Shown: positions 45,850 through 53,994 of the stretch, one piece after another | Numbering within the stretch: position 1 is the first letter of the stretch | How the letters are laid out: the number at the start of each line of letters is the position of its first letter | DNA from: Lysobacteraceae bacterium | GTDB taxonomy: Bacteria > Bdellovibrionota > UBA1018 > JAGTJX01 | Length of the DNA: 64,000 bases | Assembly (NCBI GenBank): GCA_023657465.1 | Contig: JAGTJX010000001.1 | Location: 772,358-836,357, forward strand | Reading direction: 5' to 3' | Translations under genes and position numbers: made by a program | Notes under the pieces: generated by a model | What the model was told of the DNA's origin: nothing | What the model saw: only the letters and a program-made list of their open reading frames with translations | The model's database searches: none

Positions 45850-45873
45850 ATGTATTTGAAAGGAATGTGAACT

Positions 45874-46257
45874 GTGGCGCGTATTGCAGGCGTTGATTTG
45901 CCAAGAAATAAAAGAATGGAAGTCGCTTTGACTTACATCTATGGACTCGGTCGTGTAGCAGCTAAAAAAGTCTGCGAACAATGTGACATCGATTTTAATA
46001 AAAAATCTGATGACCTCACTGAAGTAGAAATCACGAAAATTCGTGAAGTTTTAGACAAAAGTTTTCAAGTGGAAGGTGATCTTCGTAGAGAAGTTTCTCT
46101 CTCCATTAAACGTTTGGTAGATCTCGGTTGTTACCGCGGTGTTCGCCATAAAAAAGGACTTCCTGTTCGTGGTCAGCGTACGCATTCAAATGCTCGCACC
46201 AGAAAAGGTAAAGCAGTCGCAATCGCGGGTAAAAAATCCGTTAAAGCATTGAAATAA
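45874..46257 (+). CDS. rpsM: 30S ribosomal protein S13
   Basis: S13 bridges the 30S head to the 50S subunit and touches the P-site tRNA. The 127-residue protein starts at GTG with AAAGGAA upstream and has [45 protein letters not shown] and [16 protein letters not shown] in blocks. It is the first gene of the alpha operon. Confidence 0.97.
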   Translation: MARIAGVDLPRNKRMEVALTYIYGLGRVAAKKVCEQCDIDFNKKSDDLTEVEITKIREVLDKSFQVEGDLRREVSLSIKRLVDLGCYRGVRHKKGLPVRGQRTHSNARTRKGKAVAIAGKKSVKALK

Positions 46258-46282
46258 GAAGTAGTGAGACAAAGGAATTAAA

Positions 46283-46714
46283 ATGGCCGACCAAAAAGTT
46301 GAAGCTCCGAAAACAGAAACAACAGAAGAAGCGAAGAAGCCGATCGTTCTGAAAGCCTCTAAAAAAGGTGTCTCTTCAGGAAAAGTTCACGTTCTCGCAA
46401 CATTCAACAACACAGTGATTACAATTACTGACACCATGGGAAATACAATTTCATGGTCAAGCGCTGGAGCTAAGGGTTTCCGCGGTTCACGTAAGAACAC
46501 TCCATTCGCTGCACAGGTTGCTGCTGAAGACGCTGCAAGAAAAGCAGTGGAGAGTGGAATGCGTACAGTTCAAGTATTCGTTTCTGGTCCTGGTTCAGGT
46601 CGTGAATCAGCACTAAGAGCAATGGGCATGGCAGGATTGCGCGTGACCTATATGGAAGATGTAACACCAATTCCGCACAACGGATGCAGACCACCAAAAA
46701 GAAGAAGAGTGTAA
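46283..46714 (+). CDS. rpsK: 30S ribosomal protein S11
   Basis: S11 forms part of the platform near the mRNA exit. The 143-residue protein has an N-terminal acidic/basic stretch of about 25 residues before the core ([21 protein letters not shown]). The core has [21 protein letters not shown] and the end [18 protein letters not shown]. It follows rpsM by 25 bases with AAAGGAA. Confidence 0.96.
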   Translation: MADQKVEAPKTETTEEAKKPIVLKASKKGVSSGKVHVLATFNNTVITITDTMGNTISWSSAGAKGFRGSRKNTPFAAQVAAEDAARKAVESGMRTVQVFVSGPGSGRESALRAMGMAGLRVTYMEDVTPIPHNGCRPPKRRRV

Positions 46715-46723
46715 GAGAGAATT

Positions 46724-47350
46724 ATGGCACGTTATTGTGATTCAGTTTGTAGGCTTTGTCGTAGAGAAAACCAGAAGCTCTTTTTAAAGGGCGACCGTTG
46801 CTTCACTGAGAAGTGTGCATTTGAGCGCCGTGGATACCCACCAGGACAGCATGGCCAAGGCAGAATTAAATTTTCTGAATATGGTTTACAGCTACGTGAA
46901 AAACAAAAATTAAAAAGAATGTATGGCCTTCTTGAAGGTCAATTCAGAAAAACTTTTGAAGAAGCTGAGCGCACCAAAGGTGTGACTGGTACTAACTTCT
47001 TGGTTCTTTTAGAGCGCCGTTTAGACAATGTAGCGTTCCGCAGCGGTTTCGGTAGCTCACGTAGTGAGTCTCGCCAAATCGTTCGCCACGGTCTCATTAC
47101 GATCAATGGCAAGCGCGTGAACATTCCATCTTACCTTGTACAAAAAGGAGATGTGATTGAACTCACAGAAAAGTCCCGTTCACATTTAAGAGTACAAGCA
47201 TCTCTTGAGTCCACCAAGCGTCGTGAAATCCCGCAGTGGATTGAACTTGATGCTGGAGCATTCAGAACCACTGTTCGTGACTTGCCATCTCGAGATGACG
47301 TCACCGCTCAAGTTGAAGAGCGTTTAGTGGTTGAATTGTATTCTAAGTAA
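46724..47350 (+). CDS. rpsD: 30S ribosomal protein S4, zinc form
   Basis: S4 starts 30S assembly and represses the alpha operon in E. coli. The 208-residue protein has cysteines 9, 12, 26 and 31, the full zinc-finger set of the C+ form, and then the S4 domain (LERRLDNVAFRSGFGSSRSESRQIVRHGLITINGKRVNIPSYLV in blocks). It lies between rpsK and rpoA, the usual place. Confidence 0.97.
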   Translation: MARYCDSVCRLCRRENQKLFLKGDRCFTEKCAFERRGYPPGQHGQGRIKFSEYGLQLREKQKLKRMYGLLEGQFRKTFEEAERTKGVTGTNFLVLLERRLDNVAFRSGFGSSRSESRQIVRHGLITINGKRVNIPSYLVQKGDVIELTEKSRSHLRVQASLESTKRREIPQWIELDAGAFRTTVRDLPSRDDVTAQVEERLVVELYSK

Positions 47351-47405
47351 TTTTTGAAATAACGAAGTTTAACTAGTTAGTAACAAACGTTGGAGAGAGC
47401 AAAAT

Positions 47406-48485
47406 ATGATCGAAAGAAACTGGCGTGATTTGATTCGTCCGAAAAATTTAGATATCGACGCAGAAGAAAGCGGAGATGCTTACGGTAAGTTCATCGCAAA
47501 ACCCCTCGAGCGCGGTTTTGGTTTAACTCTTGGTAACTCACTACGTAGAGTTCTTCTCTCCAGTCTTCAAGGTGCAGCAATCACCTCTGTAAAAGTAGAA
47601 GGCGTTCAGCACGAATTCTCTACTCTTCCAGATGTAAACGAAGACATGGCAGAAATGATTTTGAATCTAAAAGAGATTCGTTTTCAACTCACCACAGATA
47701 AAGTGACTGTGCTCATCGACAAAAAAGGTCCGGGAGACGTAAGAGCTTCTGATATCATTTGCCCTGAGTCTGTGAAGATTCTGAATACAGATCAAAAAAT
47801 CGCTACCTTGGGTCAAGGTGGAAAACTCAAAGCAGAAATCAACGTTCAAATGGGCCGTGGATATGTTGCTGCAGAGACCAACAAGACTGAAGACCTCCCA
47901 GTGGGTTGGGTTGCAATTGATAGCTTTTTCTCACCTGTTCGTCGAGTGAACTATGCAGTGACTCAGTCACGCGTCGGTCAGCGTACAGACTACGACAAAC
48001 TCACACTTGAAGTTTGGACAGACGGTTCAGTGAATCCAGAAGATGCAGTGGCATTGAGCGCTAAAATTCTCAAAGACCAGCTCACAGTATTCATGAACTT
48101 TGAAGAAACTATGGAACCTGTTTCTGAAGCTAAGCAAGACTTAGCTCCTCAGTTCAATCCAAATCTTCTTCGTTCAGTAGAAGAGCTTGAATTGTCAGTT
48201 CGTTCTGCAAACTGTTTACAGAATGCAAACATCAAATACATTTGGCAACTCGTTCAAAAAACAGAAGCTGAAATGTTAAAAACAAAAAATTTCGGTCGTA
48301 AGTCACTCAACGAAATCAAAGAGATTCTCGTTGAAATGGGCTTAGGTCTTGGAATGAAACTTGATGGCTTCACGCCACCTGTAGTACCAGCAGCATCTCC
48401 AGATTCAGATATCGATGAGAATCGCATTATGAGCGACTCCATGATGGCTGATGATGAAGATCTCGAAGACGATATTGAGGATTAA
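47406..48485 (+). CDS. rpoA: RNA polymerase alpha subunit with acidic C-terminal tail
   Basis: The 359-residue alpha subunit dimerises to start polymerase assembly, and its C-terminal domain contacts UP elements and activators. The N-terminal domain has [25 protein letters not shown], and the alpha-CTD has [16 protein letters not shown] and [23 protein letters not shown]. After the CTD there are about 40 extra residues ending in a run rich in Asp and Glu, so the protein is longer than the usual 330 residues. A GGAGAG site precedes the ATG. Confidence 0.97.
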   Translation: MIERNWRDLIRPKNLDIDAEESGDAYGKFIAKPLERGFGLTLGNSLRRVLLSSLQGAAITSVKVEGVQHEFSTLPDVNEDMAEMILNLKEIRFQLTTDKVTVLIDKKGPGDVRASDIICPESVKILNTDQKIATLGQGGKLKAEINVQMGRGYVAAETNKTEDLPVGWVAIDSFFSPVRRVNYAVTQSRVGQRTDYDKLTLEVWTDGSVNPEDAVALSAKILKDQLTVFMNFEETMEPVSEAKQDLAPQFNPNLLRSVEELELSVRSANCLQNANIKYIWQLVQKTEAEMLKTKNFGRKSLNEIKEILVEMGLGLGMKLDGFTPPVVPAASPDSDIDENRIMSDSMMADDEDLEDDIED

Positions 48486-48490
48486 GTTTT

Positions 48491-49054
48491 ATGAATCACG
48501 GCGTAGACGGAAGAAAATTTGGTAGAAACACATCGCACAGAAAATCGATGTTCAAGAACATGGCAAACGCTGTGCTCACACAGGAGCAGATCGTTACCAC
48601 AGTTGAGAAAGCAAAAGAGATCCGTCGTGTAGTGGACAAGCTTGTCACTCTCGGCAAAAAAGGCGATCTCAATTCTCGCAGACTTGCATTCGATCGTACT
48701 CGTGACGATTCAGTGGTTGTGAAGTTATTCTCAACTCTAGCTGAACGCTATAAAGCTCGCGTAGGTGGTTACACTCGCGTGATCAAATTAGCAGACCGCC
48801 GCCGTGGCGATGCTGCTGAAATGGCAGTTCTAGAGCTCGTAGATCATCCAGTAATTGATCGTAAAAAGAAGGTTAAAAATACTGAATCTGGTGATCCAGT
48901 AGAGCCGACAGCAGAAGGAAAAACTCCTACTGACCCGTTCTCTAAGATGAGAAAACTCTTCTCCTCTAAGAAAAAAGAAGGCGGCGGTACTCCACGTAAA
49001 GCAGCTGGGAAAAATCAGAGATCTGCTCCACGTAAGACCAGTTCTTCTGCGTAA
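48491..49054 (+). CDS. rplQ: 50S ribosomal protein L17 with C-terminal extension
   Basis: L17 lies near the tunnel exit. The first 118 or so residues are canonical ([34 protein letters not shown] in blocks, [26 protein letters not shown]). The remaining 65-70 residues are a Lys/Ser/Pro/Gly-rich tail not found in the typical 116-130 residue protein. It ends the alpha operon and a strong terminator follows after 22 bases. Confidence 0.95.
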   Translation: MNHGVDGRKFGRNTSHRKSMFKNMANAVLTQEQIVTTVEKAKEIRRVVDKLVTLGKKGDLNSRRLAFDRTRDDSVVVKLFSTLAERYKARVGGYTRVIKLADRRRGDAAEMAVLELVDHPVIDRKKKVKNTESGDPVEPTAEGKTPTDPFSKMRKLFSSKKKEGGGTPRKAAGKNQRSAPRKTSSSA

Positions 49055-49076
49055 TCCAAATTAACTATAAAATTTC

Positions 49077-49114
49077 AAAAGCCCATTCGAGAGATCTTCG
49101 GGTGGGCTTTTTTT
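49077..49114. terminator. Terminator after rplQ, probably bidirectional
   Basis: AAAAGCCCA (49077-49085) pairs with TGGGCTTTT (49103-49111) with a partly paired 17-base loop and a run of seven T. The A run on the other side gives a T run for the minus strand, so it may also end the convergent anti-sigma-like gene, whose stop codon is in the T run. Confidence 0.85.
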
Positions 49115-49964
49115 ACATTTGACTCAGCCAAATCACAATGCGAATTCGGTCTTTAGGCAATTTGGTTTTAGACTTCGACTTATACCAAGTGAGGCCACTG
49201 TTTCTAGGCTTGATAGTTTTAGCGGAAACGGCTGCAGATACTGGCAGAGTGTTTTCTTGTTCTAGCTTATTTGCAATTGCGTTGATTTCACCCTTAAACT
49301 GCTGAATAAACTCCACGCTCGCTGTAAAATCAATCTGAACGCCACCGGGTGCAATGGTTCCAACTACAGTCTCTCTATTATCTACCGAGTGCTCACTCTT
49401 GATGGCGTTGAGCAACCTCGTCTGTAGCTCATGAAGCAAGTCGGTCTTGATGTTGAATCGCCAAACTTCGTTTGCCACGGCCTTGATCTCATCACTCATC
49501 ACTTGAGTAGTAGTCTGAGCAATGGTCTCTGTGTCTTCAGTATTAGAGACGCTTAAATCTGTGAGGTCGAGAGTCTCAAGTCTACGTTGAATGCTGCGAT
49601 CATAAAGCTGTCTCACTTTGGGGATTCCCCAGATAATTCCAATGGTCATGACAGCTAGAGCTAGCGCTTCGATTCCGCTCTTCACGTACCAGGGAGACTG
49701 ATCGAAGAGGCGAGTCTTTCGCTGCTCTTCTTTCATATTCTCCAAATACTCGTCATCGATGCCATCAGTATCCTCGAGAGCGATCTTCTTAAGTTCTGGC
49801 AAAACAGAATGATGGGGAAGCCGCTTGATCAGCTGTCTGATCTCTTTAATGTGAGAAAGCTTCTTGATGCATTCTGGGCATGACTGAAGATGAGCAATAC
49901 TCTCTGGAGCGGTTCCTCCACGAGCTAAATCGGGGAGAGTGTTTCTTAGCGAGAAACAGTTCAT
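49113..49964 (-). CDS. Membrane anti-sigma-factor-like protein with a zinc-finger (HC2-type) N-terminus
   Basis: A 283-residue single-pass protein. Near residue 25, AHLQSCPECIKKL gives the H-x3-C-x2-C pattern of zinc-binding anti-sigma domains. A membrane helix lies at about 95-112 (ALALAVMTIGIIWGI), and the rest is exported. The start overlaps the stop of the sigma-like gene by 4 bases, the usual sigma/anti-sigma coupling. The exported domain of about 160 residues is not recognised. Inference: it holds the neighbouring sigma-like protein until an envelope signal arrives. Confidence 0.7.
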   Translation of the reverse strand: MNCFSLRNTLPDLARGGTAPESIAHLQSCPECIKKLSHIKEIRQLIKRLPHHSVLPELKKIALEDTDGIDDEYLENMKEEQRKTRLFDQSPWYVKSGIEALALAVMTIGIIWGIPKVRQLYDRSIQRRLETLDLTDLSVSNTEDTETIAQTTTQVMSDEIKAVANEVWRFNIKTDLLHELQTRLLNAIKSEHSVDNRETVVGTIAPGGVQIDFTASVEFIQQFKGEINAIANKLEQENTLPVSAAVSAKTIKPRNSGLTWYKSKSKTKLPKDRIRIVIWLSQM

Positions 49965-50452
49965 TCGCCTGGTCTCCAGATATTGTACTCAAGGCTTTCG
50001 TAAATCATCAGAAGGTTTAGTCTCACGGAGTCTTCGGGCATGCCTAAGATTGTGCCGATCTCATTATAGGAGAAATCATACTTGTCTGAAAGAAGAAGCA
50101 AGAGCCTCTCAAAAGTTCTTAAGTGATTGAAGAAGTACTCGAAGTGTCTTGTACGATTCGTATCGATATCGATGTTGAGTCTTGATCTAGGGTCAAATTG
50201 TTTCTTGTTGTTGATTTGTGTTCGGTCAATGGCTAGGAGTAGGTCGGTGGAGACTTTGATAGCGGCTGCTCTTTCGTATTTTGTGAAGCGTGCAGATTGC
50301 TTCGTCATTTTGCGAATCCATGTTTGGAAGAGCTCTACACGCGTTTGAGCAGCGGGTGTAATAGAGGCGATGAGATCAAAAACTATATCCGAGTATTTGT
50401 CTGCTAGTTTTGAAGTTTCACTCTTCGCTAGCTCTTTTTCAGTCTGATTCAT
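49961..50452 (-). CDS. Divergent ECF-like sigma factor
   Basis: A 163-residue cytosolic protein. The C-terminal third has a sigma region 4-type helix-turn-helix (LLLLSDKYDFSYNEIGTILGMPEDSVRLNLLMIYESL in blocks). The N-terminal half (WIRKMTKQSARFTKYERAAAIKV) stands where region 2 should be but matches it poorly, so promoter melting is not certain. It is coupled to an anti-sigma-like gene (4-base overlap) and preceded by an HNH gene (14-base overlap). It could instead be a DNA-binding protein derived from a sigma factor. Confidence 0.6.
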   Translation of the reverse strand: MNQTEKELAKSETSKLADKYSDIVFDLIASITPAAQTRVELFQTWIRKMTKQSARFTKYERAAAIKVSTDLLLAIDRTQINNKKQFDPRSRLNIDIDTNRTRHFEYFFNHLRTFERLLLLLSDKYDFSYNEIGTILGMPEDSVRLNLLMIYESLEYNIWRPGE

Positions 50453-50999
50453 CTGGATCTGGAAGTGTCGCGTCGTTTGGTGATTTAATCAATAGATATG
50501 TTTTCCATTTCTCAGGACTGACCGTCACTCCGAAGTAGAGTGCAGATCTCGGAAGCCAAGTAGGTTGTGTAGGCTTACGAATGAGCTTCATATGAGCTTC
50601 CTGAGGAGTTCTACCACCTTTTTTCTGATTGCACTGCTTGCAGGAAGAGACAATGTTTTCCCAGGATTTCTTACCACCTTGAACGACAGGACTCACATGA
50701 TCTAGCGTTAAGTGCTGCTTGCCCATTTTCTTGCCGCAGTATTGGCATTGATAATTATCTCTTAAAAAAATGTTTTCTCGGGAGAAGCGGACGATTTGAC
50801 GTTTTTTGCTCAAAGGGATGTAGCTCAGAAGTCTTAAGACAGATGGAACTTTGATTGCGAATTTCACAGTCCTGATCTCTCTCTCAGACTCTTCTACAAC
50901 TTCTGCTTTGCCTTGGAACAGCAACTGAATGGCTCGTTGCCAGGATACAAAGTGAATCGGTTCAAAAGAGGCATTAAGTACTAGAGCGTACGTGCTCAT
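50439..50999 (-). CDS. HNH endonuclease-family protein
   Basis: A 186-residue protein with an HNH domain of the widespread stand-alone bacterial type. The N-terminal part has ALVLNASFEPIHFVSWQRAIQLL and LRLLSYIPLSKK. The nuclease core has CQYCGKK, the catalytic LTLDHVSPVVQGGKKSWENIVSSCKQCNQKKG block with His, Asn and a second CxxC. The metal and zinc ligands are intact. It heads an operon with the sigma-like and anti-sigma-like genes. It has a perfect TATAAT promoter 6 bases before its ATG and no ribosome site. The natural substrate of this family is not established. Confidence 0.85.
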   Translation of the reverse strand: MSTYALVLNASFEPIHFVSWQRAIQLLFQGKAEVVEESEREIRTVKFAIKVPSVLRLLSYIPLSKKRQIVRFSRENIFLRDNYQCQYCGKKMGKQHLTLDHVSPVVQGGKKSWENIVSSCKQCNQKKGGRTPQEAHMKLIRKPTQPTWLPRSALYFGVTVSPEKWKTYLLIKSPNDATLPDPDESD

Positions 51000-51005
51000 G
51001 CTTTA

Positions 51006-51035
51006 ATTATAGTGGTTTTTTTTACAACTATGCAA
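51006..51035 (-). promoter_or_regulatory. Promoter of the HNH-sigma-anti-sigma operon
   Basis: On the minus strand, TTGCAT (51035-51030), 18-base spacer, TATAAT (51011-51006), then 6 bases to the ATG. It is among the best promoter matches in the window and implies a leaderless mRNA. Confidence 0.65.
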
Positions 51036-51050
51036 CTTTGAGAGTAGAAT

Positions 51051-51056
51051 TATAAT
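51051..51056 (+). promoter_or_regulatory. -10 element of the TlpA-like gene
   Basis: A perfect TATAAT ending 11 bases before the ATG at 51068. The -35 candidate, TATGCA at 51029-51034 (16-base spacer), overlaps the -35 of the divergent HNH promoter, so the two may compete or be co-regulated. Confidence 0.45.
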
Positions 51057-51067
51057 GAGTAGAACCT

Positions 51068-51592
51068 ATGGCGAATATACGCAAGCTCTCAGGCGTTTTG
51101 GTGGTTATCGCAGTGCTCTTGGGTGCTGCGCTGTGGGTGTCAAAAAACTCTCACCAAGGTCCACCTGATCTCGACTTTCATCTTTCCGACTTCCACCATA
51201 AGACTCATGACTTCGAACTCGAACGAAAAGGCAAAGGCGTATTCGTTCATTTCTGGGCATCGTGGTGTCCTCCCTGCTTGAAAGAGCTGCCGGAGTTCAA
51301 TGAGTTCATTCTGAAAAACGAGAAGAATCCAGACTATGAGTTTTGGCTTATCAGCGTCGATGAAAAAGAAGAAGCCGCATTGGGAATTCTCAAAAAATAC
51401 AAATGGCCAGAAGGTGTGCGTTTACTTTTTGATCCTACGAAAACAGCTGCTAGAAAGTGGGGTACTTGGGATTACCCTGAAACTTACTTACTTCGATTAT
51501 CTGATTTAAAGCGTATTAAATGGCTGGGTACCCGAGACTGGGAGAACCCACGGTATATTAAAGAGATTAATGATTTTCTGCTCATAAAATAG
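51068..51592 (+). CDS. TlpA/ResA-type membrane-anchored thioredoxin
   Basis: A 174-residue thiol-disulfide protein held by an N-terminal helix (LSGVLVVIAVLLGAALWVS) with its thioredoxin fold in the periplasm. The active site is WASWCPPC with a following LKELPEF, and the cis-Pro occurs in DYPETYLL. CPPC is typical of TlpA/ResA-like reductants for cytochrome c maturation or related thiols. No cytochrome genes lie nearby, so the client is unknown. It is divergent from the HNH operon. Confidence 0.87.
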   Translation: MANIRKLSGVLVVIAVLLGAALWVSKNSHQGPPDLDFHLSDFHHKTHDFELERKGKGVFVHFWASWCPPCLKELPEFNEFILKNEKNPDYEFWLISVDEKEEAALGILKKYKWPEGVRLLFDPTKTAARKWGTWDYPETYLLRLSDLKRIKWLGTRDWENPRYIKEINDFLLIK

Positions 51593-51640
51593 ATTTGTTA
51601 AGTGACTAAATATTTGTCAGTGACTGTCCGATAAGTAGTC

Positions 51641-53239
51641 ATGATTAATTGGGACGACCTCAAACACATACATGTAATCAGAAAATTAGAACAAGTACTC
51701 GCACAGTGGTTTCACACGGAGATCTTCTTCGTAGATGAAAAAGGAACTGTGAGAAACTACGATCCGCTTGATCGCCTGCGTGAATTCAAAAACCCACTTT
51801 GCGCGACTCTGCTTTCTCAGAATGTAGGACGTGAGTTCATTCTCTCTGCGATAGCAGATGCTCGTGACGAAATGGAAAAGGTGAAACAACCTTCGCATGT
51901 CATGAATGGTCCTTTTGGTTTTGAGAAGGCTTATGTTTCTAAGATCTCTCTTGATGGTGAGTTCTTGGGCTATGTCTATGCCTATAGTTTCATTGAAGGC
52001 ACTGTCAGTGAAGCGGCTCGGAAACAAGCTCGTAAAGAATGTGAAGATATGGGTCTTGATGGCGAGTCGTTTGAACTTGCTGTCGGCCGAATGAAGACCT
52101 TTACTGAGAATGAGCGCAAATACTTCCAAGAGCTTGTGTCACTCGTGGCTCAAGAGATCGTTGCATTCCATACCGAAATTTCTAAACGTGAAGAGCGCAT
52201 TACAGCCCTTAATTCTGAGCTCGGTAATCGATACAGATACAACAGCATGATCGGTAAATCGAAGCCCATGCAAGAGCTCTACGGACTTCTTGATAAGATT
52301 AAGGCTTCTGAATCCACAGTGCTTGTACAAGGTGAAAACGGTACTGGTAAAGAACTCATCGCAAAAGCGATTCACTTCAATAGTCCAAGAAAAGACATGC
52401 AGTTTGTCACTGTGAACTGTTCTGCGTTTAACGAGAACTTACTAGACAGTGAACTCTTCGGTCACGTGAAAGGGTCATTCACTGGAGCGGTGAAGGACAA
52501 AAAAGGTTTATTCGAAGTTGCCAACCGTGGAACACTGTTCCTAGACGAAATCGGTGATATGAGTCTCACGATGCAAGTGAAGCTGCTGCGTGTGCTTCAA
52601 GAAGGCACGCTCATGTCTGTGGGTGGTGTGGAGCAGAAGCGCGTCGATGTACGCGTGATCGCTGCAACTAATAAAGATCTCAAAGAGATGATCGAATCTG
52701 GCGAGTTCCGTGAAGATCTCTATTACCGTATCAACGTCATCAATGTGCATGTTCCGGCTCTCCGTGATCGTAAGGAAGACATTCCAGTCCTTCTTGATCA
52801 CTTCTTAGTCAAGGCATGTAAAGAGAAGAACATTAAACTTAAATCGTTTGCGAAGCGTGCTTATGAGAAAATCTTCGACTTCTCATGGCCAGGAAACGTA
52901 AGAGAGTTAGAAAACGAAGTAGAACGTTTAGTCGTTCTTTCTGGAGATGATGAGAAGATTCCAGCAGAACTTCTCTCTCAGCGTATCCGTGACTTCGGTT
53001 CTCAAAAAGTTCAAGGTGTGCGTATCTCAGGTAAGCTCAAAGATTCACTTGAAGAGCTTGAGAAGACCATGATCCGTGAAGGCTTAAGACGTACGAAATG
53101 GAATAAGAGTAGGCTCGCTAAAGAGCTTGGAATCTCGCGAGCAGGTCTCATCATGAAAGTTGAGAAGTACGGACTTGATAAGCGTAAGATTATGGCAGCC
53201 GAAGCAGCAGCTTTGAAGCGAGAAGAAGAGAGCGCTTAG
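51641..53239 (+). CDS. Sigma-54-dependent activator with an N-terminal sensory domain
   Basis: A 532-residue activator without a receiver domain. Residues 1-180 form a sensory region (HVIRKLEQVLAQWFHTEIFFVDEKG..., PFGFEKAYVSKISLDGEFLGYVYAY) that resembles PocR/GAF-like ligand-binding domains. The AAA+ domain has Walker A GENGTGKE, the loop GSFTGA (instead of GAFTGA) and GTLFLDEIGDM. A Fis-type helix-turn-helix closes it (TKWNKSRLAKELGISRAGLIMKV). It lies 48 bases after the TlpA-like gene and convergent with a small barrel gene. The ligand and targets are unknown. Confidence 0.9.
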   Translation: MINWDDLKHIHVIRKLEQVLAQWFHTEIFFVDEKGTVRNYDPLDRLREFKNPLCATLLSQNVGREFILSAIADARDEMEKVKQPSHVMNGPFGFEKAYVSKISLDGEFLGYVYAYSFIEGTVSEAARKQARKECEDMGLDGESFELAVGRMKTFTENERKYFQELVSLVAQEIVAFHTEISKREERITALNSELGNRYRYNSMIGKSKPMQELYGLLDKIKASESTVLVQGENGTGKELIAKAIHFNSPRKDMQFVTVNCSAFNENLLDSELFGHVKGSFTGAVKDKKGLFEVANRGTLFLDEIGDMSLTMQVKLLRVLQEGTLMSVGGVEQKRVDVRVIAATNKDLKEMIESGEFREDLYYRINVINVHVPALRDRKEDIPVLLDHFLVKACKEKNIKLKSFAKRAYEKIFDFSWPGNVRELENEVERLVVLSGDDEKIPAELLSQRIRDFGSQKVQGVRISGKLKDSLEELEKTMIREGLRRTKWNKSRLAKELGISRAGLIMKVEKYGLDKRKIMAAEAAALKREEESA

Positions 53240-53245
53240 TCTTTT

Positions 53246-53917
53246 CTACTTCCCAATACCAAATGGATAACGCCAGCCGTCCCATTTGCCAGGACCACTT
53301 TTTGAAGCTCCAGTTGAAGCGCTTGAGGCAGATGGGCCTCCGATATTAAACAAGAATCTAAACTGCATTGAGAATTCATAACTAGGGAACATAGCCAAGC
53401 CTGTTCCTGCTACAGCCCCGTGAGCAGTAGCTCCGAAGATGAGATGGAAATCGGGGATCATTTTCCATTCGAGTCCGCCTTCAATGAAAAAGGGAAGTCC
53501 ACCCGTAACTGCATTGAGGGAATCTAATCCTGGTGCTGTCGAGACTCGGTACATCGCAAGTGGTGCGATTCCTCCGCCAAAATAGAATCTAAAAAACTCA
53601 AATCTCACCATCGGGTAAACTGCGAGTAAGTTTCCAAACCGTGTGCCGCTGAGTCCCGAAAGGTACTGTCCGCGAACTCCTGCATGAAAACTAAAAGGAG
53701 CAAGAGGTCCTCCGCTGTCATAAGCGAAGACAACATTGGTAGAGAAGGCTAGATCTCCGCCAGTGAAAGCTCCATTGAATATGGATCCTGAATTGGCAAT
53801 GGTGCTCAGTCCTGGTCCAACCTCGAGATAGAGAGTTGTCGCGTTTGCAGCCGGAATGACAGATACCAAAAACAAAAGCAGCATTTTGACTCGGTGCGCG
53901 GTCTTTATTAGAATCAT
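53246..53917 (-). CDS. Small outer-membrane-type barrel protein
   Basis: A 223-residue exported protein of unknown function. The signal peptide region is KMLLLFLVSVIPAANA; the Met at 53917 and the one at 53884 are both possible, while the longer form from 53962 seems unlikely because it adds a polar leader. The mature part has about eight amphipathic strands (TLYLEVGPGLSTI, VRFEFFRFYFGGGIA, FEFSMQFRFLF-type) as in small barrels. A short Ser/Ala/Gly-rich segment and a tail with WDGWRYPFGIG follow. It is convergent with the sigma-54 activator (6 bases between stops). Confidence 0.65.
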   Translation of the reverse strand: MILIKTAHRVKMLLLFLVSVIPAANATTLYLEVGPGLSTIANSGSIFNGAFTGGDLAFSTNVVFAYDSGGPLAPFSFHAGVRGQYLSGLSGTRFGNLLAVYPMVRFEFFRFYFGGGIAPLAMYRVSTAPGLDSLNAVTGGLPFFIEGGLEWKMIPDFHLIFGATAHGAVAGTGLAMFPSYEFSMQFRFLFNIGGPSASSASTGASKSGPGKWDGWRYPFGIGK

Positions 53918-53994
53918 CTCCGTTCTAGTGTACCAGTGGAGGTTAGGAATGACTCTCGGCAATATTTTCCTAAGTGGTGTATGACAAAAGAACT

